35,518 nt of DNA, from the NCBI GenBank assembly GCA_024692955.1, contig JAILLW010000070.1, forward strand, positions 1 through 35,518. Reading direction: 5' to 3'. The number at the start of each line of letters is the position of its first letter. Positions within the stretch are counted from its first letter, which is position 1. The position numbers were made by a program, and so were the translations under genes. The DNA comes from Lachnospiraceae bacterium. Its GTDB lineage: Bacteria; Bacillota; Clostridia; Lachnospirales; Lachnospiraceae. The notes below the pieces were generated by a model that had not been told where the DNA came from, ran no database searches, and saw only the letters and a list, made by a program, of their open reading frames with translations. Of the stretch, positions 25,116-32,830 are shown in pieces.

Positions 25116-26969
25116 ATGAAGCAATACTATCCGGCTATGATTATTGCGACTGCTATGATGCTATTGACGGGGTGTGGGAATAAAGAAGCTTTTTCTGAGT
25201 ATACCACTACAGTAAGTAGATATAATGCTGGCATAGAAGATTACAACAATGTAATCATGGAGTTTAATTCAAAAGCGTCACTTGTAAACGAAAGTAATGC
25301 TAAGTTGGCTAAAACTATCATGGAGACAGAATATGTGGTACAGAAGGGGGGACCGGCTTATGACGAAAGTGTCAGGAATGAAGCAGAAGCAGTTATCAAT
25401 AAATACAAATTCGGACAGTTAAAAGAAATAGTTTTGCTAAAAGAGAAAGAGCCCATGGATGTTGATGATGAGGTGTCAAATGCCAAAAAGAAGGATATCC
25501 TTGCTCTTGTAGACAATATTGACAACGAGTTGAATATGATTTCAAACGAAAAAGATAGCATTAGCAACGATATTGAAACGTTGGTTATTAATGATCATTC
25601 AACGGAAATAGATGAAATACTGAAAGCAAAAGCAGACCTTATTCACAGTTGTTCGATTCAAAGACAGATCACAGATCCGGATCCGGAATTTATCATATCA
25701 AGAATGAGTAAGGTGGAAAATATAGCAAATATGGCACCAACAACATTGGATAATGATCCCAATGATGGGATGCGATCAGAGCGAGGCTATAAGGTGCAAA
25801 TCTATTTTTCAACTCCGCTATTGCCCGGTATGGAAAACCTAAAAGGAGATGCTTTAATAGATGAAGGTACAACAGCAGGTGGCAGTATAGAGATTTATCG
25901 TAGCATACATGATGCGAAACAAAGGTATTGGTATCTTCTATCTCTTGATGGAACAAAGGAATTTGATCCAGGGCGTCAGTATCTTTTGGGTAGTTGTATT
26001 ATACGTTTGGCTGAGAAAATTAATGAAGAAGAAGCTAAAAGATTAAGTCAGAGTATCAAAGGCTCCTTTCTTGCCCCTGGCGATGATTATGATAAGATTG
26101 TAGATACTGCCCTTGAAAAAAGTACACTCGTGAATTTCGCACCAATTAGCGGCGAGTACAAGTACAGCATCCCCGAATCATTTGATAATGTATGCGAAAA
26201 CTTTGACCAAACAGCATTCACAGCATATATGGGCGATCTTGAGGGCTTAAGTGAGGAAAAGGATTATTGTGTTTTACATACCCAATGTCAAGACTGGCGG
26301 GAGTCAACCTCTAAAGAAACCATTAGCAAGGCCTTTTCGATCCCTAAATGGAGAGATAGCTACTATGATTCTATGTTAAGTAGTTTTGTATTTGAAAACT
26401 ATGAAAAGGTTGAAGAGACAGATGTCTTGTTTTTGGGGGAAAAATGCAAAAGATGGAGAGGTGTCGGAAAGTATAAAGGCAAGGAAGTGGAATTTTGCTT
26501 TTCCGAAATGTATGTCGAAGAGGAAGAGCAATTAGTAGTATGTCTGATAATGTATCATTATGGAAGAGTATCTGAGAACAGTTACCCAGAAGTGTTTGAC
26601 AGGATTCTTGCTTCAGCAGTGCACAAAAATGGGGCATCGCTTTCCCGAAAAACAGGCAATAATAGTTCGGATGGTGAAGCCAACACGAATGATCTTGCGA
26701 CAGCGAACGCCGTGACACCATCATTCAAAAAGACAATGGATGAATATGAAGTGTTCTTTGATGATTATGTACGTTTTATGAAAAAATATACATCTTCCAA
26801 TGATATTTTGGGAATGTATTCGGATTATATATCAATGCTTGATAAATACACGACGGTAATGGATGCGATGGAGTCGATAGATGAAATAAAGCTTTCGGAT
26901 GCTGATTACGAATACTATATAGAGGTTACAGGCAGAATAAATCAAAAGCTTATGATGGCTTCATTTTGA
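25116..26969 (+). CDS. Lipoprotein of unknown function, coiled-coil-rich
   Basis: A 617-residue lipoprotein with a clear signal and lipobox LLTGC (Cys20). Residues ~25-190 are predicted helical/coiled coil (EYTTTVSRYNAGIEDYNNVI and later). The middle part (about 200-520) looks globular (for example NFAPISGEYKYSIPESFDN and EEQLVVCLIMYHYGRV). The last ~85 residues (FKKTMDEYEVFFDDYVRFMK, then DADYEYYIEVTGRINQKL) resemble a helical domain that recurs at the end of many clostridial lipoproteins. Start: GAGAGGTGAAG upstream and only 3 nt after the preceding stop, so it is co-transcribed with the zinc-ribbon protein and shares its AT-rich composition. Function unknown; the two probably work together at the cell surface. 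Confidence 0.8.
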   Translation: MKQYYPAMIIATAMMLLTGCGNKEAFSEYTTTVSRYNAGIEDYNNVIMEFNSKASLVNESNAKLAKTIMETEYVVQKGGPAYDESVRNEAEAVINKYKFGQLKEIVLLKEKEPMDVDDEVSNAKKKDILALVDNIDNELNMISNEKDSISNDIETLVINDHSTEIDEILKAKADLIHSCSIQRQITDPDPEFIISRMSKVENIANMAPTTLDNDPNDGMRSERGYKVQIYFSTPLLPGMENLKGDALIDEGTTAGGSIEIYRSIHDAKQRYWYLLSLDGTKEFDPGRQYLLGSCIIRLAEKINEEEAKRLSQSIKGSFLAPGDDYDKIVDTALEKSTLVNFAPISGEYKYSIPESFDNVCENFDQTAFTAYMGDLEGLSEEKDYCVLHTQCQDWRESTSKETISKAFSIPKWRDSYYDSMLSSFVFENYEKVEETDVLFLGEKCKRWRGVGKYKGKEVEFCFSEMYVEEEEQLVVCLIMYHYGRVSENSYPEVFDRILASAVHKNGASLSRKTGNNSSDGEANTNDLATANAVTPSFKKTMDEYEVFFDDYVRFMKKYTSSNDILGMYSDYISMLDKYTTVMDAMESIDEIKLSDADYEYYIEVTGRINQKLMMASF

Positions 26970-26992
26970 GCTGCATGAATCCCTTTCCCGCG

Positions 26993-27021
26993 TTGTTTTC
27001 TTTCTCTCACTAATGTATACT
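26993..27021 (+). promoter_or_regulatory. Probable promoter for the UPF0175-like gene
   Basis: TTGTTT (26993-26998) and TATACT (27016-27021) are separated by 17 nt, with TG directly before the -10. The ATG follows at 27063 with an AAGGAAA ribosome site. Confidence 0.5.
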
Positions 27022-27062
27022 GAACATAAGTAACGCTTATTCAATATTTATGGAAGGAAACT

Positions 27063-27365
27063 ATGTGTCAGATAGCTTTTACTATCCCGAATGAAGTTTT
27101 ATATGACACTAAAATGAGAGATACCGAGACAGTAGATTTTGCAAGAAAGGCTGTGGCGCTCCAGTACTATATTAAGGAGGGAGTCTCCTTGGGATATTGT
27201 GCTCAGATAGCCAATATGTCAAAAGGCGATTTTATCCGCTTTCTGGGAGAAAATAAGGTGTCCGTCTTTCAATTTGACTCTGAGGAAGAGTTTTTAGAGG
27301 ATGCGAAAATGCGTAAGCTTGTGGTGAACACAACGCCGCTTATTACTTTAACTGAATTCCCGTGA
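27063..27365 (+). CDS. UPF0175-family antitoxin-like protein fused to a toxin stub
   Basis: A 100-residue frame. Residues 1-82 match the UPF0175 family, the small antitoxin-like proteins normally paired with PIN-like DUF3368 toxins: ARKAVALQYYIKEGVSLGYC, AQIANMSKGDFIRFLGENKV, SEEEFLEDAK. From residue 83 it reads MRKLVVNTTPLITL, which looks like the start of a DUF3368 toxin, then TEFP and a stop. One extra A in the run at 27306-27309 would instead give Asp-Ala-Lys-Asn-Ala-stop, a natural antitoxin end overlapping the toxin ATG at 27309. So a one-base loss has probably fused the antitoxin to a toxin remnant. The DNA-binding/antitoxin part may still work. This is one of the region's relics. Confidence 0.75.
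   Translation: MCQIAFTIPNEVLYDTKMRDTETVDFARKAVALQYYIKEGVSLGYCAQIANMSKGDFIRFLGENKVSVFQFDSEEEFLEDAKMRKLVVNTTPLITLTEFP
27309..27365 (+). pseudogene. Remnant of a PIN-like (DUF3368) toxin gene
   Basis: ATG 27309 begins MRKLVVNTTPLITL, matching the first strand and catalytic Asn/Thr region typical of DUF3368 PIN-like toxins (V-x-N-T-T-P-L-I). After about 14 residues the similarity stops at TEFP and a TGA. The remaining ~140 residues of a normal toxin are absent, replaced by the PEBP gene. Assignment rests on motif resemblance only. Confidence 0.6.
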
Positions 27366-27904
27366 CAACAAATCTTCGCGCATACAGAATATCGTTTTTT
27401 CTTATAACCGTCATCCTGCTCCTTGGCGTGCAGGGCTGTGCCGGGAAGGGCATCGAACAGGATGCTGACCGGCCGCAGTTTGAGCTTTCTTCGGACGATC
27501 TCCATGAGGGAATCTGGGATACGGTGATCACCAATACTTCCTATGGACAAAATGCCTCGCCGCAGCTTTCCTGGGAGCCGGTGGACGGAGCGGAATGCTA
27601 TGCGATCTATATGATCGATACATCCGCCCGGAACTGGATGCACTGGAAGATGGAAAATGTGGCGGAAACGGAGCTTCCGCGAGGGTCTGCATCAAACGCG
27701 GAGTATGTCGGCCCCTATCCACCATCAGGCACACATGATTATGAGATATATGTGTATGCGCTGAAAGCACCCGTCTCTGAAATCGGAGGAGACTTTGATA
27801 AAGCAAATCCGGATTATGATGAAATAGTAAGGAGCCTTGATAAAAACGGCGGGAATATCCTGGCCTGCGGGCATCTGAAAGGTACTTATACAAATGGGGA
27901 GTGA
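27362..27904 (+). CDS. YbhB/YbcL (PEBP, Raf-kinase-inhibitor-like) lipoprotein
   Basis: A 180-residue protein with a hydrophobic N-terminus (ISFFLITVILLLGVQGC, possible lipobox Cys) and a PEBP fold: FELSSDDLHEG, NASPQLSWEPVDGAECYAIY, the MHWKMENV ligand-site region, GPYPPSGTHDYEIYVYAL and CGHLKGTYTNGE. Bacterial members bind small anions or phosphorylated ligands; the biological role is unclear. The only start is GTG 27362, which overlaps the previous stop and has no ribosome site, so the true 5' end may have been lost at the junction with the toxin remnant. Composition is back to the local GC-richer average, so the boundary of the AT-rich insert lies close to its start. Confidence 0.8.
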   Translation: MTTNLRAYRISFFLITVILLLGVQGCAGKGIEQDADRPQFELSSDDLHEGIWDTVITNTSYGQNASPQLSWEPVDGAECYAIYMIDTSARNWMHWKMENVAETELPRGSASNAEYVGPYPPSGTHDYEIYVYALKAPVSEIGGDFDKANPDYDEIVRSLDKNGGNILACGHLKGTYTNGE

Positions 27905-27922
27905 CAGGAGGCCCCAACCGCA

Positions 27923-28804
27923 ATGACTATCACCGAAGCCCGAAAGATCGCCGGATCTTTCGATGAAAACCGGAAACTTACCGAAGAAGATGTGTTCATG
28001 TTCACGGAGGCCATGAACTTCCTCATCGAGGAGGAGCATGATCCGCGGGACATGATGTATCTTGGCGGGTATTATTATGAGATCAAAAGGTTCGACCTGG
28101 CGCTGAAGTACTATGAGATGGCGGCGGGCTTCGATTATGATCCGGCCTATGAGTGCCTTGGATACATCTGGTACTACGGGCGGACCGGCGAGCGGGATTT
28201 CAAAAAGGCCTTCGGGTATTTTTCCAGACTGATGGAAAAGGGCGATCCGGTATCGACCTATAAGGTGGCGGATATGTACCGGAACGGCTACTATGTCGCG
28301 AAAGATCAGGAAAAATACGAGCAGATCATCGAGGAGCTCTATCCGAAGGTCAAAAACATGGATAACGTCTTCGACCCGGTTCCGGAAGTGTTTACGCGGC
28401 TTGCGAGGATCCGGACTTCACAGGGGCGAAGGGAAGAGGCGGTCGACCTTTATCTTTATGCGAAGGATTTTCTTGCCCAAAGGATCCGGTATAATGCTTT
28501 CTTCGGCAATCTGAATATCATGAAATGGCTCATCGACGATCTCTATGAGCTGATCGACTTTGATGAGGATTTCTTTGATTTCTACGATATGTATTATCTT
28601 CTGAAGACTCCCCATAAGCTCACATTTCTGTATGAGGATGATGAACAGACGCTGGAATCGGTCATGGAGGGCGATGAGTGCACGGTCTGCTTCAACGGAA
28701 AATGGTACCACAGCAGGGACGATTTTTATAAAGACGCGAACATAGGCGGTACAAAGCTTACGGCGGTCTATGACGATCTTTACGGATTCGGGGTGAGAGA
28801 ATAA
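27923..28804 (+). CDS. SEL1/TPR-like repeat protein
   Basis: A 293-residue helical-repeat protein. SEL1-type signatures include DMMYLGGYYYEIKRFDLALK, YYEMAAGFDYDPAYECLGYI, WYYGRTGERDFKKAFGYF and VSTYKVADMYRNGYYVAKD, typical scaffolds for protein-protein contacts. The last ~70 residues (ECTVCFNGKWYHSRDDFYKD onwards) form a small non-repeat domain. No signal peptide, so cytoplasmic. AGGAGG (27906-27911) is 11 nt upstream. The J-domain gene follows its stop with no gap, and a HIRAN gene follows that, so the three probably form one complex or pathway. Confidence 0.8.
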   Translation: MTITEARKIAGSFDENRKLTEEDVFMFTEAMNFLIEEEHDPRDMMYLGGYYYEIKRFDLALKYYEMAAGFDYDPAYECLGYIWYYGRTGERDFKKAFGYFSRLMEKGDPVSTYKVADMYRNGYYVAKDQEKYEQIIEELYPKVKNMDNVFDPVPEVFTRLARIRTSQGRREEAVDLYLYAKDFLAQRIRYNAFFGNLNIMKWLIDDLYELIDFDEDFFDFYDMYYLLKTPHKLTFLYEDDEQTLESVMEGDECTVCFNGKWYHSRDDFYKDANIGGTKLTAVYDDLYGFGVRE

Positions 28805-29593
28805 TTGAGCGACGGGATCATAAAAACCGGTAATGCATCCTATACAAAATACGAGGAGCTGCTTGCGCGAAGGGACGATGTCAGGAAGCAGGCTTTTCAG
28901 TATGAGCGCGCCTATGTGCGGGAGTTTGGCGATCTTATCCTGCAGGTGTTTGAGATGAAACTTGAATGCATCCGGAAGAAGAAGACCATCGGATACTGCC
29001 AGACGTTCATCAACCGCGGGGAGAGCGTGGATCAGGACGCGCTTCAGGAGTACCTGCAGAAGGAGCTTGCGGAGTATCAGGCGCAGCTTGACGACATGAT
29101 CAGGGATAATGAGGCCGCCAAAGAGCATGAGCGTGTCAGCGAGGCGGATCTTCTGAAGATCAAGCGCATCTACCGAAAGATTGCGAAAAAGATCCATCCG
29201 GATATCAATCCGGGCACGGCCAGGAATGAAGAACTCATGGAACTGTGGCAGAGGCTGGCCGCTGCCTACAACTGCAATGACCTTAAGGAGATGGAAGAGA
29301 CGGAAGTCCTGATAAATGCGGTTCTCGCGAAAATGGATCTTGGGGCTGAGGACATCAGCATACCGGATATCGGGGAGAAGATCGAAGAGATCCGGGCCGA
29401 AATCGAGAGGATCAAAAACACGGATCCTTACCGGTACAAATTTCTGTTGGAGGATCCGGAGGCCGTTGAACAGAAGAAACAGGAGCTTCGCGATGAACTG
29501 AAGGAGTATGAAGACTACGGCAGACAGCTCGACGGGATCCTTGACGGGATGCTGGCAAACGGAGGGGTAAAACTGACATGGCGAATGAACTGA
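28805..29593 (+). CDS. J-domain protein
   Basis: A 262-residue cytoplasmic protein beginning at TTG 28805, directly after the previous TAA; no ATG lies early enough. The N-terminal ~110 residues are helical and charged, probably coiled coil (RKQAFQYERAYVREFGDLIL). Residues ~113-160 form a J domain with the diagnostic HPD (131-133) in IYRKIAKKIHPDINPGTARN. Residues ~190-262 are again coiled coil (EEIRAEIERIKNTDPYRYKF). There is no Gly/Phe or zinc-finger region, so it is a specialised class C co-chaperone that would recruit DnaK to a particular client. Its stop overlaps the HIRAN gene by 16 nt. Confidence 0.88.
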   Translation: MSDGIIKTGNASYTKYEELLARRDDVRKQAFQYERAYVREFGDLILQVFEMKLECIRKKKTIGYCQTFINRGESVDQDALQEYLQKELAEYQAQLDDMIRDNEAAKEHERVSEADLLKIKRIYRKIAKKIHPDINPGTARNEELMELWQRLAAAYNCNDLKEMEETEVLINAVLAKMDLGAEDISIPDIGEKIEEIRAEIERIKNTDPYRYKFLLEDPEAVEQKKQELRDELKEYEDYGRQLDGILDGMLANGGVKLTWRMN

Positions 29594-29970
29594 CGGAACA
29601 TCAGCAGGGACTGGTATCACTGGTACAGGGAAATGAGCTTGGCGACATCATCAAGCCTCTGATCCGGGAAATACATCTTTTCGATTCTTATGTGGCAGGA
29701 ACCACGCATCTTGACGACAGATCCGTTCTGGATGAGATAAAGGAAGGCGATATGCTCTCCCTTCGAAGGGAGGACAATAAATTCGACAGCAACGCGATTC
29801 TGATCCTCAGCGAAGACGGCCGGAAGCTCGGTTATGTGCCGGAAAAGGACAATATCATCTTCGCAAGGCTCATGGATGCGGGCAAACTTCTTAAGGCAAA
29901 GATCAGCGATATCACAAAAAAAGGAAGCTTTACTCAGATCAGTGTGGGGATCTATCTGGTGGACCTTTGA
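29578..29970 (+). CDS. Stand-alone HIRAN-domain protein
   Basis: A 130-residue protein whose residues ~31-129 match the HIRAN domain: REIHLFDSYVAGTTHLDD, LRREDNKFDSNAILILSED, GRKLGYVPEKDNIIFARLMD. In the eukaryotic helicase HLTF this domain binds the 3' end of single-stranded DNA. Bacterial copies are often stand-alone and little studied. GGAGGGG upstream gives the ribosome site inside the end of the J-domain gene, so translation is coupled. Its position after a SEL1-like protein and a J-domain protein suggests a chaperone-assisted step on DNA ends or damaged DNA (inference). Confidence 0.9.
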   Translation: MANELTEHQQGLVSLVQGNELGDIIKPLIREIHLFDSYVAGTTHLDDRSVLDEIKEGDMLSLRREDNKFDSNAILILSEDGRKLGYVPEKDNIIFARLMDAGKLLKAKISDITKKGSFTQISVGIYLVDL

Positions 29971-30076
29971 GAAAAATCAGGGTCTCCCGCCGGGCGACCT
30001 TAAGATCCGCTCCGTATGATATTCTCTTTTCAGGTAAGGAAACAACCATTGAACGTGCCGGAAGGAGGAATGTAAT

Positions 30077-30892
30077 ATGTACGGAGCGATTCTTGGAGAC
30101 ATCATCGGCAGCAGATTTGAGTTTGACAGGGGCAACAGGAGCAGGGACTTTAAACTCTTTGCGCCCGGATGCGAATTTACGGACGATTCGGTTATGACGG
30201 TGGCCGTGGCGGAGGCACTTATGAAGGCCGATGCCGGCGATGACGAGCCGACGGTCAAGGCGCATCTTATCGAAAGCATGAAAAAGTGGGGGCGGTCCTA
30301 TCCGGATGCGGGATACGGCGCAAGGTTCATCCACTGGGTCCTTTCGAACGATACCAAGCCGTACGGAAGCTACGGAAACGGCTCCGCAATGCGGGTATCC
30401 GCCGCCGGATGGCTCTATGACAGTCTGGAAAGGACGAGGGAAGTGGCACGCTGGACGGCGGAGGTATCCCACAACCATCCGGAAGGGATCAAAGGCGCCG
30501 AGTGCACCGCGGCAGTGATCTATATGGGGCGGACCGGAGCTTCCAAAGAGGAGATCCGGGAATATGTGATCCGGGAATTCGGATATGATCTTTCGGAAAC
30601 CCTGGAGGAGATGCGAAACCGCCACAAGCATGATGAGTCCTGCATGGATTCGCTCCCGAAGGCGCTTCGGAGCTTCTTTGACGGGAACAGCTACGAAGAT
30701 GTGGTAAGAAATGCCGTTTCCCTCGGCGGGGATACGGATACTCTGGCGGCCATCGCCGGTGCCATGGCGGAAGGCTTTTACGGGGTGCCAGCCGAACTTA
30801 AGGAGGAAGGCCGGAACTATATGCCCGAAGATATGCTGAATGTTGCCGCAAACTTTGAGGCCCGGAGAGAGGCTCCGGCAAATATGGCATAA
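30077..30892 (+). CDS. ADP-ribosylglycohydrolase family protein
   Basis: A 271-residue enzyme of the DraG/ARH family, which removes ADP-ribose from proteins or small molecules using two Mg2+ ions. Seen here: GAILGDIIGSRFEFDR, the metal ligands in CEFTDDSVM (Thr35, Asp36, Asp37), GNGSAMRVSAAGWL, SHNHPEGIKGAE, and LGGDTDTLAAIAGAMAEG (Asp219, Asp221, Thr222). All key residues are present, so it should be active. AAGGAGG at about 30062-30068 precedes the ATG. It lies 106 nt after the HIRAN gene on the same strand, close enough to be co-transcribed though a separate promoter is possible. The substrate is unknown. Confidence 0.92.
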   Translation: MYGAILGDIIGSRFEFDRGNRSRDFKLFAPGCEFTDDSVMTVAVAEALMKADAGDDEPTVKAHLIESMKKWGRSYPDAGYGARFIHWVLSNDTKPYGSYGNGSAMRVSAAGWLYDSLERTREVARWTAEVSHNHPEGIKGAECTAAVIYMGRTGASKEEIREYVIREFGYDLSETLEEMRNRHKHDESCMDSLPKALRSFFDGNSYEDVVRNAVSLGGDTDTLAAIAGAMAEGFYGVPAELKEEGRNYMPEDMLNVAANFEARREAPANMA

Positions 30893-30936
30893 TCCGGCCG
30901 GAAGATGCTCCCTGAGGAGAAAGGATTGAAGAAAAG

Positions 30937-31428
30937 ATGAGGGTATTGATCCACGACCGGGACATCACGATCAGTGATCCCGAAAAAGAGAAGTATGACC
31001 GTGTGATATATGCCGACGGGAGATATGCACCTTGTCAGGGGTGTTTCAAATGCTGGACAAAGACGCCTGCGACCTGTGTGCTGAAGGATTCGCTGCAGGA
31101 GATGTGCAGGATAATCGGACTTGCCGATGAGCTGGTGATCGTTACCGAAAACTGGTATGGGGGATACAGCCCGGCCGTCAAAAACATTCTGGATCGTTCG
31201 ATCGGAATATCAACCCCGATGAGTACCTACAGAGGAAGGCAGATGCATCATACGCTTCGCTACGGAGGATGCAGCACAGTCAGAATCTATGTCACGGGAG
31301 ATGTCAGCGACAAAGAAAAAGAGACCTGGAAGCTCCTGGTTGAGAGGAATGCGCTCAATTGGGGAGCATCCGGTCATGAAGTGATCTTTTCGGATCTGCC
31401 GGACGATATGGAGGGGACTGATCTATGA
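30937..31428 (+). CDS. Flavodoxin-family protein with four-cysteine motif
   Basis: A 163-residue flavodoxin-fold protein. Cysteines 33, 36, 39 and 47 (YAPCQGCFKCWTKTPATC) have exactly the spacing found in the protein at 6344-6850, followed by DELVIVTENWYGGYSPAVKN, the flavin-contact loop, and ILDRSIGISTPMSTYRGRQM. It is probably an FMN-dependent reductase or iron-sulfur flavoprotein-like carrier. The ribosome site is modest (purine-rich AAGAAAAG). It overlaps the next gene through ATGA, and that gene corresponds to the second member of the minus-strand pair, so this is a second version of the same two-gene unit. Confidence 0.85.
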   Translation: MRVLIHDRDITISDPEKEKYDRVIYADGRYAPCQGCFKCWTKTPATCVLKDSLQEMCRIIGLADELVIVTENWYGGYSPAVKNILDRSIGISTPMSTYRGRQMHHTLRYGGCSTVRIYVTGDVSDKEKETWKLLVERNALNWGASGHEVIFSDLPDDMEGTDL

Positions 31429-32165
31429 AAACCGTATTTATAGACTGCAGTCCCAAGAAAAGGCTGAGTGCCTCCGGATTCATCATGGGCCTTACCGGAC
31501 TGTTTGTTTTTGGAAAAAAGAAGAAAGAGAAACTGAGAACTCCGGCGGATCATGAGCGGATCATGAGCGAGCTTGCCGATGCCGACAATGTCGTATTCTC
31601 CATGCCGCTCTACGTGGACGGGGTGCCTTCGCATCTGCTTCCTTTTCTTAAGAAAACGGAAATGTTCTGCCTTGATAAGAACAAGGATCTGAATGTTTAT
31701 GTGATCGCCAACAACGGCTTTATAGAAGGAAAGCAGAATGAGCCTCTGATGCGGATCATGGAGAATTTCTGCGACCGGAGCGGGATAAAATGGTGCGGCG
31801 GCCTCGGAATCGGCGGCGGAGTGATGATGAATGTTATGCGCATCCTGCTCATCGTCTTTTTGGGAATAGCGCTGCTTCGTACGCTTTTGTCCGGAGTTTC
31901 CGAAGGGATCCTTTTTCCGGCCTGGCCGTGGATCATATACGGCAAACAGATCCTGGAAGTGCTGGCGCTTGGATGCGGCATAATCGTATTCGATATATGG
32001 CTTGCGATCTGTATCAATTCGAAGAAAGAATACGGCAAGCATTATACGAGGATCATGCTTCCTTCATTTATCTTCATCCTCTGTGCGGATATCTTCTTTA
32101 CGATCATATCGGTATTTCAAGGCGGCATATTCAGGGGATGGTTTTCCCGGAAGAAGCCGACATGA
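31425..32165 (+). CDS. Flavodoxin-fold oxidoreductase-like protein with C-terminal membrane helices
   Basis: A 246-residue protein. The N-terminal ~135 residues resemble the NAD(P)H-dependent oxidoreductase at 5706-6356: MKTVFIDCSPKK, then VVFSMPLYVDGVPSHLLPFL and VYVIANNGFIEGKQNEPLM. The C-terminal half instead has about three hydrophobic helices (around 139-160, 175-200 and 210-235), so the flavin domain is tied to the membrane. Coupled to the preceding four-Cys protein by an ATGA overlap, with GGAGGGG as ribosome site. A membrane-bound two-component electron-transfer unit is likely (inference). Confidence 0.8.
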   Translation: MKTVFIDCSPKKRLSASGFIMGLTGLFVFGKKKKEKLRTPADHERIMSELADADNVVFSMPLYVDGVPSHLLPFLKKTEMFCLDKNKDLNVYVIANNGFIEGKQNEPLMRIMENFCDRSGIKWCGGLGIGGGVMMNVMRILLIVFLGIALLRTLLSGVSEGILFPAWPWIIYGKQILEVLALGCGIIVFDIWLAICINSKKEYGKHYTRIMLPSFIFILCADIFFTIISVFQGGIFRGWFSRKKPT

Positions 32166-32240
32166 AAGTTTTGAAGCAGATAAGAGATCGGGGTATAAAC
32201 AGCCCGTGCTGAAGCATCAGCCGGTGAATCTGAGGAGCGA

Positions 32241-32828
32241 ATGAGAATGAAAATACGAATTCTTTTTATCGGCAACAGCCACACATACATGCATGACCTT
32301 CCGGCGAAGGTGCAGGCACTTTCCGCAAAAGACGGATACGAATGCGAAGCGGTGATGCTTGCGCATCCCAATTGGTATCTTCATCAGCATGCGGAGGAAC
32401 CGGAGGCCCGCTTTAATATAAAGTACGGCCGGTACGACTATGTCGTTCTGCAGGAACACGCGCATCCCTTCGACCGGATCGAAGAGTATAAGGAGGCAGC
32501 CCGGACGCTTGCCGGACAGATCCGTGAGGCGGGCGCCACATCCGTCATTTTCGGCACCTGGGCAAAAAAGGATGACGAGGAAGCCCAGGAGGCGATGAAT
32601 AAGGTTCACCGCGAGCTGGCGGAAGAAATCAAGGCGCTCTATGCGCCGGTGGGTGAGCACTGGTGGACCTATATGCGTGAGCATCCGGAGCTTGAACTCT
32701 ATGAAGAGGACGGCGCGCACGCGTCCGAAAGCGGGGCCGGGTTCGCGGCCGGGATCATTTGGGAGACGATAAGAGCACACTACGCCGGAAACATGAAGGA
32801 GGAACATGAAGGGAAACATGAAGGTTGA
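32241..32828 (+). CDS. SGNH/GDSL-like hydrolase
   Basis: A 195-residue cytoplasmic protein with the SGNH hydrolase pattern: RILFIGNSHTYMHDLP gives block I with the nucleophile Ser13 (GNS), DYVVLQEHAHPFD follows as the next core strand, and EDGAHAS near the C-terminus gives the Asp157-x-x-His160 pair. Esterase or acylhydrolase activity is expected; the substrate is unknown. GAGGAG sits just before the ATG. The last ~13 residues (GNMKEEHEGKHEG) are encoded by a short degenerate tandem repeat (unit about AACATGAAGG, 12-14 nt period), so the C-terminus may have been extended by slippage. Confidence 0.8.
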   Translation: MRMKIRILFIGNSHTYMHDLPAKVQALSAKDGYECEAVMLAHPNWYLHQHAEEPEARFNIKYGRYDYVVLQEHAHPFDRIEEYKEAARTLAGQIREAGATSVIFGTWAKKDDEEAQEAMNKVHRELAEEIKALYAPVGEHWWTYMREHPELELYEEDGAHASESGAGFAAGIIWETIRAHYAGNMKEEHEGKHEG

Positions 32829-32830
32829 AC

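Noticed and set aside
28418-29620. A 400-codon open frame on the minus strand
   Set aside because: It lies wholly opposite the SEL1-like and J-domain genes, whose products have clear domains; it has no ribosome site and looks like a high-GC antisense artefact.
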